Origin: Tetradesmus obliquus
Taxonomy: Eukaryota; Chlorophyta; Chlorophyceae; Sphaeropleales; Scenedesmaceae
Assembly: GCA_030272155.1 (NCBI GenBank)
Contig: CP126192.1
Span: forward strand, 6,048,501-6,112,500
Length of the DNA stretch: 64,000 bases
Reading direction: 5' to 3'
Below, piece after piece: positions 9,073 to 21,069 of this stretch. Position numbers and translations under genes: made by a program. The notes under the pieces are model-generated. The model saw only the letters and a list, made by a program, of their open reading frames with translations. It ran no database searches and was not told the origin of the DNA. The number at the start of each line of letters is the position of its first letter. Position 1 is the first letter of the stretch.

Positions 9073-12000
9073 TCAATTTGCTGCATTCACAGAGTTGAAG
9101 GCCATGCCATGGGGCCGAGCAATGCCCTTGTGTGGAAACAGCCCCTTGAAGTCAATGAAAGGCACATCAGGGTGCGGCTTAAACCCGCTGCCATCATCAG
9201 CAACAGTAAACAGCCTCACACTGCGCTCATTCACGCGTGTGAAGGGCTCCGCATAGCCCTGGCCGTGATCGTGCTGCACATAGTAGGTGGAGATTGCCAG
9301 CAGCTTGTCGCCTGGTGCAAGGACAGTGGCGTGTGGCCCGGCACTCTTAGGCAGGCTATCGCTTTGCAGCACCTTGACTGTGTTGAGGTCTGAAATGTCC
9401 AGCAGTTCCACCTGCGGCAGTTGCAGTACAGAACAAAAACCGGCTCATGCTTGGCACTGACGGGCATGCAATGCAGCTGCTGCAAGGATTCTGCGGAGTA
9501 GGTAAGTCCTGCATTTAGGGTGCTCTGCAGCACAGGTCATCTTGTCAGCTGACAGCCCAGAGAACACCCGACAAACAACAGCTCGAGTTTGACCTGTTGG
9601 CTGTTCTACCCACCTGGTCGGTCTCATACAGGCTGACGAACACCCTGCTGCCGTTCTTGAAGGGTGCTGACAGCACGCAGTGGCCCTCCCTGACATTGAA
9701 GTCGAAGATAGGTGTCACAGTTTCAGCCACAACATCCAGCACGTACAGCACGCCATGCCCTGCAGTGATGAGGAATTGGCCCTTGCCATTGGGAATGTAG
9801 CGGGCAGTCATTAGACCCTGCAGCAGCAGCAGCAGCAGCAGCAGCAGCGCAAAAGCAATCACCGAAAGCTACATACGACATGTTCTCCCAGTCTAAACTG
9901 CTTGAAACACATCATGCGCTCTCCACCAGCATATCACGCCCCAAGTTGAGGGCTTGTTCACTGCATGGCTAGCGTGGTCGCGCCACCCCTGCAAGTGCAC
10001 GGGGTGCATACGCCCACATGTCCTGCGCACACATCTACCCATGTGCGTGCTACGCCCACATGTCCTGCGCACACATCTACCCATGTGCGTGCTACGCAGT
10101 GTCTGCATGCATGCGTTTGTGCGCGCCGGTATGCAGCCGGGAGACAGAAGTATCAAAGCCGCGCACCTTTGCCTGAGGGCCCACGTCAATCACTTTGAGT
10201 ACCTCCCGCTTCTGTGTGTCCCAGATCCTGGCAGTGGTGCGGTACCTGCGGCAGCAGCAGCAGCAGTGCATGAGCAGTGGCAGCAGCAACAGCATTAGCA
10301 GCAGTGTCAACACAGGGGCATGACGCTGTATGGCTGTCAGAGCATGGCTGCTGACTGCTGCAACCTAGCATGCACCACTCCAGTTGTTTGATGCTGTTGG
10401 ATCTAATGCAAGTTCATGCTCCGCATCAGCGGGGTGTGCTGTGAGCCATGCACTGCCAGCGCTGCACTGGCTGCAGGCAAGCTGCAGCAAGCAAAGCTGT
10501 CAGTAGCGGCATATACAGCTGCGGCATGTACAGCACTGTCAGCAGCAGCGGCATGCACAGCTGCACAGCACTCACTTGGCCTCCGTGAAGGGCTTGAAGG
10601 TGGTGCGGTACTCCACATAGTCCAGCGTGATGAAGCGGTTGATGGCGGGGGCAGCCAGCGCCAGGCCTACACATTTACAACACCAAGCAACAGAGCAGCA
10701 GCAACAGCAGCAGCAGCAGCAGCAGCGCTTGATTGCCACCAAGTATCCGTGTGCAAAAGGTCGGCAGTGCCGCAGTAGTGCAACCACAGCAGCAGCTGTA
10801 ATATTGTTCTGCAGCGGCCACGTTGACCATGCGACACAGCAATATGCGCGGTCCAGCATGAGTTTTTATCAACCCCGCTACACTGGCCTGCTGTACAAGC
10901 ATGGTGGCAAGGCAAGGCTCCTGCACACCTACCGTGTGGGTTGAAGTTGTCGATGTTCTGGTTGCTGCGTGGGTGCTCTGCCACCAAGCTCAGGTCAGGG
11001 CCAACCTCAGCCACCCTGCCAGGCGAACCGCCTGCACAGCACCACACACAGCCACACAGCAGCAGCATCGGCAGCAGCAGCAGCAGCAGCAGCAGCCAGG
11101 CACCATGTCAGTATCCAGGTCTGATAAGGGCCCACCTCAGCCACCCTGCCCGGGGAGCCGCCTGCAGCAAAGCCAGACACAGCCATGCAGCACCAACAGG
11201 CAGTCAGTCTAGCAGTCAAACAGAATGGGATGTCTTTGAGTCACCTGCACAGCACCAGACACAGCCAGATAGCACGGGCAGCCAGGCATCAAGCCAGCTG
11301 TCAGTGTTAGCAGGGACAGTGGCTGTTCAATAAGTGTAAGCACCAAAGCAAGCCGTTCCAGGTATACTGGGCTGCACAGTGTAGCACAGTATGCTGTTGC
11401 GTGCTGCTTGCGAGTTACACTGCACCACCTGAAACAGAGCCGCACCGTCTGTGCTGCCCATGAGGGAGACCAGGAAGCCTCCATTTGGCAGCCTGAAGGT
11501 AAAGCAAGCCTGAATTTCTCAGCAGTGACTAATCATATTCCACACAATTCGCTGCTGCTGCTGCCAAGACACACCGTCAGTGCTGCCCATGAGTGACACC
11601 AGGAAGCTTCCATTTGGCAGCCTGAAGGTATAGCAAGCCTGAATCCCTCAGCAGTGACTAGATCTATTCCACACGATCTGCTGCTGCTGCTGCTGCCAAG
11701 ACCCACCGTCAGTGCTGCCCATGAGCGACACCAGGAAGCCTCCATTTGGCAGCCTGAAGAAATCATCAGTGATGGCTCCCAGCTTCGGGGTGATGCTGCT
11801 GATGTAGGCGGGCTTGGCCGGGTTGCTGCCCACGTCAAAGAAGTACATGCTGGGCTGCTTGTAGCGCCAGCTGTTGAAGCCGCCCACGCCCAGCACCTGC
11901 ACGCAGTTGCATGTCTGGTTAGTGAGTGAGTGAGTGAGTGACTACCCAGGCAGCTCTGTAGCTCCTGGGTAGGTCAAGGCTAAGAAGGCGTGTGTGGCCA

Positions 12001-12866
12001 GGGGCGGCGCCCCTGGGCTCCACGCTCTCTACCCGTGCATGTTTGGTTTAGCAGCGCAAGGGTGAGGCAGCAAGGCAGCAAAATGAGGCGCAAAGAAGAA
12101 GCTGCAGCGAGTGCTTACTTCAAGCCCCAAATGAGCGTGTTGAGGAGCTTGCAGGCAGCCTGCTGCCAGCGGCACAGCAAGCAGGGCTCAAACAGAAGCA
12201 CAGTCCTGATCAGCCAGCTGGCCACAAGCCGACACTTTGTGCTGCATCTCCAAGTGCAAGCCGGACCGAGTAGCACATAGAGCCGTACCGTGCCGTTGAT
12301 GTTCAACCCCACATGGTGCGGCTCGTTTCCAGAGGTGGGCACATCAGCCTCAGATATGACCTGGCCGAAGCAAGGGCTGCCTGTCGTCACGTCAATGGTA
12401 GCCACAAAGTCTTTCTCATTGTTTGAGCCGGCAAAGCGTTTCTTGGCTGAGGCGCCCACAGCGTTCTTCACGCCTGCAAGGCAGCCGGCATGTTTCAGAC
12501 AAACATTGAGCCACAGCTGGCAGGCAGACAGTTGTGCAGCTGCACAGGAAGCTGGAGCAGATATAGATGGAGCAGATATAGATGGAATGTAGAGAAACAT
12601 GGCACAACAGCGGGTTTGGCAGGTACAGCGCAACTGTAAGCCTGCAAAGCGAGCCATGGCCAAGGCGCCGACAGCATTCTCCATGCCCGCGCACATAAGT
12701 GCAGCCGGCACAATGTGGCACAGTGGGTAGGAGGTTGACTATTGCAGACTTAGTAGGAGCAAGCACGGCACACCTGCAGGGTCCCAAGATGGACCACATC
12801 ACGCAACACCTGCTGCGCGTGCCGCACAGTGTATGCCCATAGCAAAAATTGTAATCATGCGTTGCG

Positions 12867-12897
<31 letters not shown>

Positions 12898-13425
12898 TGC
12901 TCTCCTCAGGTTAGCTGCATGCTGTGCCATGCTGTGCTGTGCCCAGCCAGTGCTGCTACGTTGCACCTGCCCAAACGTAGAGGTAGAGCAGCGGCTTCCC
13001 ATCTGCTGGCGTGAATCCTTTAGAATTGCAGCGTTTTGGTGCCTTTTGCTGCTTAGGTGCAGCGCCAGCTGGGTTTGTTTTGTCCGAGGCGTTAGTGGCT
13101 GCTGGCACAGCTGCTGCAACTTCTGAAGCCTTCACTGAGGAGGCAGTGGCAGCACCCTGCACCAGCTTCGAAGGCTTGAAGCCAACTTGCCTCGCGGATA
13201 TAGGAAAGGATTGGACGCAACCTGTGGGGTACAACCAGCCACCACATGCAGATACCAGTTCAAAGGCCAGGCACACGCAGATCACAGCGATAGCAGTATG
13301 GCAATGGCGAACATGTGCACATACACAAGTAAGCATTTTCTGATGCTCTTAGTCTCACCAATCAACAGCAGATGCAGCACGGCCAGCGCCAGCAGCATCG
13401 GTGGTGCGACCACTATCAGGGACAT
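9073..13425 (-). CDS. Selenium-binding-protein (SBP56)-like beta-propeller with N-terminal hydrophobic segment
   Basis: Nine exons, all phase-consistent: 13425-13359, 13221-12967, 12473-12289, 11896-11707, 11031-10933, 10666-10576, 10245-10167, 9817-9614 and 9411-9073, giving about 502 residues. The SBP56 family are beta-propellers; animal and bacterial members act as methanethiol oxidases, plant members bind selenium or heavy metals. Supporting motifs are LYLYVWAG near residue 100, TSGNEPHH (the family's His-rich site), FNPHG, RIWDTQKREVLKVIDVG, and a C-terminal IARPHGMAFN. Exon 1 encodes a hydrophobic leader (MSLIVVAPPMLLALAVL), so the protein probably enters the secretory pathway or is membrane-anchored. 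A Lys/Ala/Pro linker of about 60 residues separates leader and propeller. Three exons have partial tandem copies in adjoining introns. The family call is by motif recall; a YncE-like propeller is the main alternative. Confidence 0.7.
10009..10092. repeat. Two perfect 42-base tandem repeats
   Basis: The 42-base unit beginning TACGCCCACATGTCCTGCGC is repeated without a mismatch. It lies in the SBP-like intron between the exons at 10245-10167 and 9817-9614. The unit is rich in alternating purine-pyrimidine (GTGCGTGC, GCGCACAC). Confidence 0.9.
11127..11275 (-). repeat. Copies of SBP-like exon 5 acceptor edge
   Basis: The start of exon 5 (CAG then GGSPGRVAEVGP) is copied at about 11165-11127 with its CTGCAG acceptor intact. 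A shorter remnant of the acceptor and its preceding GTGTCTGGTGCTGTGCAG occurs near 11275-11247. Both are in the intron upstream of the true exon (11031-10933). Confidence 0.65.
11442..11627 (-). repeat. Two tandem copies of the SBP-like exon 4 donor edge
   Basis: The 3' edge of exon 4 (FRLPNGGFLVSLMGSTDG and its GT donor, 11757-11707) is repeated at about 11627-11570 and 11499-11442. The repeat unit is close to 128 bases and includes intron sequence with a TTCAG acceptor directly before GCTGCCAAATGG, so each copy looks like a small cassette exon. The two copies differ from the original by only a few substitutions. Confidence 0.85.
12640..12688 (-). repeat. Partial copy of SBP-like exon 3 acceptor edge
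   Basis: Minus-strand reading gives GMENAVGALAMARFAG, a diverged copy of the start of exon 3 (GVKNAVGASAKKRFAG at 12473-12425). It lies about 215 bases upstream of the true exon, in the preceding intron. No clear AG acceptor stands before it. Confidence 0.65.
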
Positions 13426-14568
13426 CGTGGGCAGCAGGCAGATAAAGGGTGGTGCTAGGACCGTCGTTTGCCTTGTCCGGTGTCAACCTGCACTTTGGCG
13501 TGGCAGTTCTTCACAAATTTGGCTCGCTGGCCTTTTGCCTCGGAGGATCTGTGTTGTTAGGGATCGCCTCGTTACCTATTGCCCAAGGCAGGTGGCAGTC
13601 TTATAATCCATTTACAATCCCTTTGCAAGAAGGTGCGCAGGTTGTACGGTCATCGTGAACAGCTGAGCATTGCTGTTGTAGGTTACGCCTAGGGAACCCG
13701 CCTAGGAACGTTTCGAAGGATGGAACGGCGATCCACGCATGCCAACGCGAACAGTGCTGCCTGGTAAACGAGGTGCTCTTGCTTTATACGCGGTCTGGGG
13801 TTTACACACTGCCCTACTGTCGTAATACAGCTGTGTCTGCAACATGTGGCAAGCAGCGCACCAACACGGGCATTGCCACTGGCCATTGGCATGCCACTGC
13901 AATCAAACCAATCACAGCAAGGCACTGCAGAAGACAACACGAGTCGACAAGCTGCTTTGTTCATCTTCCAACGTTCAAGCTCACTGTAACCACTCAGTGC
14001 ACCCCAGGGTGGAAGGCCTCCAACAGCACTGCAGTGCTGCAGCTGCAGCCATTCCTGCATGCTTGCCCTGCTGTGTCCTACTTAGTCACAAAACTGCAGC
14101 ACCATCCTGCAACCAACAACACTTAATTCATGGTAGTTTTGGTTCCTTTTACTGTTACCTCGGTCTACACTGCACTACTGCCCACCCTGTTGCAACCGGT
14201 TGTCTGGAGGTCAAACCCTAATGTCCCGTGTCTGACGCCCAACGTGGTCACACCACATGCTGCCTGTTGCTACTGGATAAAGGGGAGAAATATAAATCCT
14301 TTAATATCGCAATGCTGATGGCATCACTCAACACGGGTGCCGGTATCACAACCCATTGAGACCGTCAACGGCAGCATCGAAGTTTGAGAGACTGATGAAC
14401 AAGCGAGCTTGAGGCTGTCACAATGAACGAGATCGTGGTGTGCGAGCTGCTTGAAGCAAGCTTCGCTGGTGAGGGGCAAGCTTACCCTGCATCATCAGTG
14501 CTGCTCTCAGTTGCAAAAAGTGCTGTCCTTGCCGCAGCTGTAGCATGAGATGTCGTTTTTAACCCTTT
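13426..14568. other. Divergent intergenic region
   Basis: About 1.1 kb between the SBP-like gene (minus) and the helical-repeat gene (plus), so it must hold both promoters. No coding signal was found. The plus-strand TATA box sits at its right end; I saw no equally clear TATA box for the minus-strand gene. Confidence 0.5.
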
Positions 14569-14576
14569 TATATAAG
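14569..14576 (+). promoter_or_regulatory. TATA box of the helical-repeat gene
   Basis: TATATAAG stands about 80 bases before the first in-frame ATG of the downstream gene, placing a start site near 14600. The two ATGs at 14604 and 14632 are in other frames. Confidence 0.6.
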
Positions 14577-14656
14577 CCAGCGCTGCGCTTCTTGCTTGTT
14601 GTGATGCTGCTTGCTACATTGCAGCTGGTGTATGGAGCTTGCTGGACGTCTACTGC

Positions 14657-16895
14657 ATGTGTGCAAGCAGCAAGCTGCTGCGCTCGGCTTGGCTTCAGCT
14701 GCTGAGGCAGCAGCCCAACCCTGCATGGCTTTTGGTAGCAGTAGCAGATGCAGCAAATGCCACGACACCTAAGCTACAAGCCAAGGCGACTGCTGCAGTG
14801 CGCTGGCTGCTCAACAGCCTGCCAGAAGCACGCCTAGCAGAGCACCCCAGCATTCCGGCAGGAGTACTGGCCAAGCACCTTTGCAAGCTGGGAGTCAAGC
14901 TGCCTTATAAGGACATAGTGGCAGCAGCCAGGCAGTGCGTGGAAGGTGAGGGGCCGACACCAGTCAGTCACCATTGGTTGTGTTGTGCTGGCCAGCCCTC
15001 TGTGCCCAATGCGCTGCAAGTAACAGACAGGCAGTTGTGGCCACATAGCATGCATGTCAAGCAGCATGAAAGAATATGCTATGAGGTTTCTGGCAGAACA
15101 GCGAAGTCCACTGCTTGCAGGAAGCACAAGCGAGGTGTGTGAGCGTATCCTGATCAGCACATCCTGCAAGCACACGGTGTTCATCAGAACCATGAGCTTG
15201 TGCTGCACAGCGCACTTGCACAGCAACCAGCGATGGATGTGAAGTGCTTGGTCATTGTCATGGCAAGTCACATTGTCCTCTGTTCGTGCATAAATCTTTT
15301 GATGAATTGCTCTCCTGCAGGCGTTGAAGTCTGGGTGACTGCGCAGACCTCTGATCGCTTCGGCTCCACACAATCCTTCAGGCGCGCAAGCGACATCCCG
15401 CCCTTAATCAGGGAACTGTACAATCATGGCGGTTGGGATTCACGCAGCATTTTCCTGAAGTTTGGAATGGTAAGCCCTTCGACAAGTGGCACGTTGCCTG
15501 CAGCCTTTTAGCTTGCTCAACGTATGTAACAGTGTGTATCACCTGCCAACATGCTTGCGCTAATGGCTTGCAAAATGTATGCATTGCTTAGGCTGTGTTC
15601 AGTGCAGCGGCTGTGGCTGCTGCTCCCAGGGTTACGCTGCTGCTCCGCCACACTGCTTGCAGGTTGAGGTTGATGAAGCAGACGTGGCAGACCTCCTGCA
15701 CCTGTCCATCAACAGCACGGACGCAGCACCAGCATACGTTGTCGAAGATCTGCTACGTATATTGCCCACCATGGCCAGGCTTTCAACAGCAGAAGTGCTG
15801 GGCCTGCTGCGCACTGCTGTGGAACGCAACCGCATAGAAGTGCTGAGCAGCATGCTGCGTCGCATGAGGACCTCAAGCTTGGGCAAACTGGCCCCTGAGC
15901 AGCTGCTGCCAATCCTAAAGCGGGCTATCGTGCTGGATGCCAAAACCCCAGTGCCACCACCTTCCAAATCTGCCGCCTCCAAGCCACAGCGGCCAGTCTC
16001 CCGCCTTGGCCAAGCTGCTGCTCTGCCAGCTGCACGGCGGCTGCCAGCAGATGCAGTGGCGGCATTGATAGACACTGCACTGCAGGTGGGGACAAGCAGC
16101 AGCCTCAAGGTGTTGTGCGAGCTGCCAGCTGCCAGGGACATCACCTCCACTCGGCTAGCCGACATAGTAGAGGCAGCACTCATGGGCACTGCAGTGGAGG
16201 CGAGGACAACCAGCAACCTAAAGGTGCTGTGCCAGCTGCCAGCTGCCAAGGCCATTAGCCCTGCTCAGCTAGCCAGCTTAGTTGAGGCGACTGCAGCAAA
16301 AGGAGACCACGCCATCTTGCGGCTGCTTGCTAAGGCTACTGCCTTTCCAGAGCTGCCGCCAGCTGCAGTGGCTGCAGCTCTACAAGCAGCAGTGCAGGTG
16401 CGTTGCATGCGAAGTCTTGCAGTGCTTTTGAAATGCAGGGCAGCAGTAGCTGCTGCTGATGCGCTTGTGCCTGCTGTGGTGCTGGCACTGCACAGTGATG
16501 CAGGGAAGTTACTGAATGCCTTACTAGCAGAGGCATTTACTTCAAGCGAGGCAGCTACCTTGAGTGCTGATGGGTGTTGCCAGATGCTGGCAGCAGCACT
16601 AAAATGCAGCAGCACTCTTCAATGCCTATGGCAGCTGCAAGCAGCAGCTGACCTGCAGGGCAGGCACTTGGGGCAGCTGCTGCGCTGTGCAGCCGCGGCA
16701 GCACCACCAGCGTCGTGTATGCAGAGGCCCGCAGAGGTTGTGGAGTGCTACCTCGTGCAGCACCCTGCATGGAGCAGCGTCAGTGACAGCGACAAGCAGG
16801 CTTGGCAGCAGCGTCAGGCCTTGCAGGACAGCGAGGTCGGAGGTGGTGCACCAAGCAGCCTTGAAGGGACAGGCGACCCAAGCATGAATGAATGA
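14657..16895 (+). CDS. Unrecognised alpha-helical repeat protein
   Basis: Three exons in phase: 14657-14945, 15321-15469 and 15663-16895, about 556 residues. I do not recognise the family. The sequence is almost entirely amphipathic helix, rich in Ala and Leu. From about residue 250 it shows tandem helical units of roughly 40 residues with a pattern like SLKVLCELPAARDIT..LADIVEAAL, repeated as NLKVLCQLPAAKAIS..LASLVEA. This suggests an alpha-solenoid, perhaps a binding scaffold. No membrane segment or catalytic motif is seen. The start was chosen as the first in-frame ATG after the TATA box; upstream the frame is open back to a stop at 14573. The stop codon falls inside a tetranucleotide microsatellite. 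Confidence 0.65.
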
Positions 16896-16915
16896 ATGAA
16901 TGAATGAATGAATGA
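16884..16915 (+). repeat. (ATGA)8 microsatellite containing the stop codon
   Basis: Eight perfect copies of ATGA. The helical-repeat gene ends SMNE-stop inside it. Because each unit contains TGA and the unit length is not a multiple of three, length changes hardly alter the protein end. Confidence 0.9.
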
Positions 16916-17570
16916 GCCACGTGTGGTGTTTTCACACTTCGTGTTGCGCAAGAAAATCTGTGCAGATTTGATGCGAATAAGCGCGACGACTTTTCTTTGA
17001 TGTCCACAACAGCATTTACAGATGTGGGCGGCTCATTCAGAGTTCGTATTGTTGGCGGTGTGACGGCCGCAGCCTATTGTGCATGGCCTGCTGGGGACGA
17101 CTTGTGGTTGCCACGGGACTGCGCCGCACCTCACCCACTGTGACCGCATTTATATCTTGATTTGTAAGGTCACCTGAACACAGCTCTGATGATGTTGATG
17201 AGCCACCGACTGCAGTCATTTGCTGTTAAGTGCCAACTCTTTACACTTGATCGCTTGTCTTGTCACTACTGCAAAACCATGTATGCTTGTGCAGTGTTGT
17301 ACAACCCGCAATTCCAGCAACAAAGGCGGTAAACAACGGCTGCTGTTCACCACAGTCTGGGTTGCAAAGCACACAGCCCTTGCACATGTGTGCATGATCA
17401 TTATGGGCATGGGCATGTCACAACAGCACGTGCAATGAGGTACTGAAAGCCAGACTATCAGATGGACTATCATATCCCATCACAGTGAAAGGTCCGCATA
17501 GCACTGCAGGTTGCCCTGCTGGCATGCCTCGCCATGTTGCTTCAGCCACAGCATGGCCCATGTGCCCCCA
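16916..17570. other. Convergent intergenic region
   Basis: About 650 bases between two genes that end toward each other. TGTAA, the usual green-algal polyadenylation signal, occurs near 17164 on the plus strand, and its complement near 17241 for the minus-strand gene. Nothing else is seen. Confidence 0.4.
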
Positions 17571-20102
17571 TCAAAGTGCAACATGCACAAACTCGCGTGC
17601 CAGCTGCACCTTTGCTCGCCCCGTCACATCGAAGTTGCCGCCCATGCGCAGCTCGGTCAGCTGCCCACCAGCACCCGCCAACGCCACCAGCAGGGCACGC
17701 GCCCCTGCAAGCGACAGGTCATTGTCCCGCAGGTCGAGCTGCTGCAACTGCCGCAGCTGCACCAACGCTGCAACCACATCGTCTCGCAGCATGGGCTTGC
17801 AGCGATGCAGCTGCAGCTTGGCCAGCCTGGACAGCCCTGCAAGCGCTGACAGGTCATCAGCACTAAAGCTGCAGCTGCTGTGGCTCAGGTTCAGCGCTGT
17901 CAGGCCCGTGCAGGCAGGCAGCAGCTCAGCTAGCTCGCCTTGCTGCTTCACGCAAGCATCCAGCAGCAGCACTCGCAGCCGGCTGCCACAGGCCTCCACA
18001 AGCGGCAACAGCAGGCCGGCATCGAACTCTGCGTTGCTGCTGCAGCCCGTCACATTTAGTGATTCAAGGGCTGTCAAGCGGGAGAGGTGCGCCCAGGCTG
18101 CAGCAATGACAGTTGGCGCAGGCGAGACCCCAGAGAGGGCGCACGTCATACCGCGGATCATCAGTTCAACCCGAATGCAGGCAAGCATGCAGTGCTGTGA
18201 GAAGCGAATTTGTGATGGCTGCAGGGTTGCCTACTTGCATACCCTGCAACAATGTCATCACCTTGTGTGTGATGAACTCTCATATCTGTTGCTACCTTCG
18301 TACTCACTTCTTAGTGCTGTTGTACGCCACGTTTAGTTGCAGGCAATGCAACACGTGACGCCTCACCCACACTGCAGCTCGCTGTGAATTGGTGCTGCCA
18401 CTCACCAGACTGCCGCAGTTGCTCAGCGCCGCGATCATGTCCAAGCCCAGGACACTGTCGTACATGCCACAGCTTGTCAGCTGTGTCAGCTGGGCAACTG
18501 CTGCTGCTGCCCTGCTGTCAAGGCTGCAGCTGTGGAGCTCCAAACTGCGCAACTGCTGCATGGAGGATAGGTGGCTGAAATGCCAGCTTGGCACACGTCT
18601 ATGCTGCGGCACGTGCCTCTCAGCATCCCAGTCACCGCCGGCCACCAGGTGTGTGAGCGCAGTTGCTTGGGAAATGGCTGCAACACTCAGCAGCCTGCTG
18701 CTTGTGCGGTTGACCTGTGCAGATTCAGGTGCGGCACCCAGCAGCAGCAGCAGCAGCAGCAGCAGCATTGCCGGGTGAAGTTTGTAACTTGTATTGCGCA
18801 ACAGCATGTGGCGTCCACTCGAGCAACTAAAGCCAAGCAGCCGCGTGTGACGATGTATGCAAACAAGCACACTGCAGCATCTAGTGAGTCAGCAACCAAC
18901 AAATGCAGCAATACAACAGTGCCAACACAACTTCTAAGCAGCCAAGTCTCTCTGCATGCTGGTGCTGTGTGCTTTCAAGCAGTTCTTATAGCTGATGTGT
19001 GCATTAGCACCTGGTGCCTGCAGGAACTAGCCGGCTGCTAATTTGACATGTATACGCCTTGCATGCAGAACATAACACCCACCTTGAGGCTCCGCAGCTG
19101 CTTCAACATTGTCACCACATCCTCATCTGATACATCTGGTGCTGCTGCTGCTTCTGCTGCTGCGTTGAACAACCATGGGCAGCCCCATACGTCCAGTGCT
19201 GTCAGCTGTGGAAGCGCTGCTGCAAGCTGCCCAAAAGCAACAGGTGACAGCTCCATGCGCTCTGTGCGGCTGATGTCAAGCTCCCGCAGCTGCCGCATGT
19301 TGCTGCCGATGGCTGCTAGCAGCTGCTGTGGTGTAGGGCCGCCTCCTTTGCTGGCAATTGACCTCCCGCTAGGCCCTCTGCTGGGTGCAGTGTCAAGCGC
19401 GCGGTCTATTAGACGCGGCGCCCATCGCACGTCACGCAGCTCCAGAATAGACAGCTGCCGCAGGTTGCTGTGCTGCACCAATGACATGGCTAGGGCTGGA
19501 GGCAGGCTGTCGAAGGCCAGAGCGCTCAGGCCCTGCAGGGTGGAAGTGTCTAGCACGCGCCTGAATGCAGCTTTTGACGCGCCACTGTCTGCGCTGCTGC
19601 AGATGTTTGTGTCGGCATACATCGGCCGCAGCTCGAGCCTCCGCAGCAGCGGTGCTGCTGCAAGCACGTCCTCTATCATGCCTAAAGGTGCGCCAGACGG
19701 CTCAATCTGCAAGTGCAGCACCAGCTGCTGCAGCCGCAGCGGCAGCCGCACGCCTGCTGGGCTTGGTGCTGTGAGTGCTTGCAGGACAGGCTGCAGCTGC
19801 TGCAGGTGCTGGCTGGCCCACCATGAGATGCGTAGGCTGTGCAAGCGCCGGGCCCTTGTCTGCAGCCAGGCACATCTGCTGCCTATGTTGCTGTCCTGCT
19901 GCAGCACGATGTTGAGCTGGTCCTTGGAGCATGACGCTCTTGCTGCACTGCGGAGCCGCTTGCTCACTAGCGGCACTGTCCGCCTAAGCTCTTTCCAAGG
20001 CAGATGAAACATGATGTGTTCAAGGCACTCATTTGGGAGTGCTTCCAGGCGAATTTCCGCAGATTCCTCTGCTGCCTGCATCAGCGCTTCGTGTTCAACC
20101 AT
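17571..20102 (-). CDS. F-box/leucine-rich-repeat protein
   Basis: Three exons, all phase 0: 20102-19083, 18714-18406 and 18194-17571, about 650 residues. An F-box lies at about residues 19-55 (LEALPNECLEHIMFHLPWKE, then VPLVSKRLRSAA). Leucine-rich repeats follow to the C-terminus, for example LTALESLNVTGC, LTALNLSHSSC and LQQLDLRDNDLSLAGA. F-box/LRR proteins are normally the substrate-binding part of SCF ubiquitin ligases; that role is inferred. The start was taken at the ATG giving MVEHEALMQ, 18 residues ahead of the F-box. The frame is open further upstream but that stretch lacks protein character. Its neighbours share no obvious pathway. Confidence 0.8.
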
Positions 20103-21069
20103 ATTCTGTGCTGTGCTGTTGTGCCGCGCTGCTGTCTGCTGTGTGCCCTGCTGCTCTTTGCCGCTCTGCCCTGCTTTCCAAAAGCAGAACAGAAGGGCCT
20201 TCTGTCTGCCCACTGCTGCACTGCCCTCTGTCCAGGTGCGTCGTGGGCGCTGCAGATTCTGGTGTATACCTCGACAGTTATCTATTTCTTGATTCCTGCA
20301 GGCAGGTGAACGTGTAAAGTTGGTGCAAGCATTCAAAGCATGGTGGAACTGTCGACACAGCATGAAGACAGCCCATCAACTTTCTCTAGCTCGAGGTATA
20401 TAGTACCAGCTACTGGGTTTGCATCATCAAAAGTTGCATTGTTTTCGCCCAAAGACGTATGGCGTCTTACTTGCAGCGTTCTCCCACGTTTTGCTTGCCG
20501 TCGAAATCACCTCACGTCATACTTTACTGTAAGCAAACGATCAAAGAACAACTGGAGACTACAGCTTGCGCACCTGTCGGCAGGCCTCTTGCACAACCTG
20601 GTTACAGCAAGCCCGCTGTTGCATCACCATCAGGTCAACTTCATGACACCTGCTGCACCACCTTCCGCCGTGCAGATCGCATGACGGACAAGCCACCACA
20701 CTGAACTGTTTATTCACTGTATGCTACTTGTCTTCAATAAGGCAGCTGCCGCAGCATCTGTTGCCTGCCCAGTTCCTCTTCTAAACACAACAGCGGCAGC
20801 ACCATGTGTTCACAAGATATCAGTGCTCACAGCCACATCCTCTCTTATCTCTGCAACCCTGTTCACTACCTTAACATGCCCTGCTGCTGCAGCCATTGCC
20901 AACAGGTCTGGCTACATCAGTGTGTGCTGCACACCAGGTGCAACACCACACCGCATGGGCATTACGCAACACGTCACCATCTACACTCATCCACTGCTAT
21001 CCACCCTGCAGGCTGACATACTGACCCTGCTACCAGCCACTGCATGCTTCCTTCATGCCACCTGCAGTC
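20103..21069. other. Intergenic region with no gene seen
   Basis: Nearly 1 kb between the F-box gene start and the di-iron oxidase stop, both on the minus strand. Several plus-strand reading frames of 80-115 codons exist near 20340-21080 but none has protein character. It should hold the promoter of the F-box gene and the 3' end of the oxidase transcript. Confidence 0.4.
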
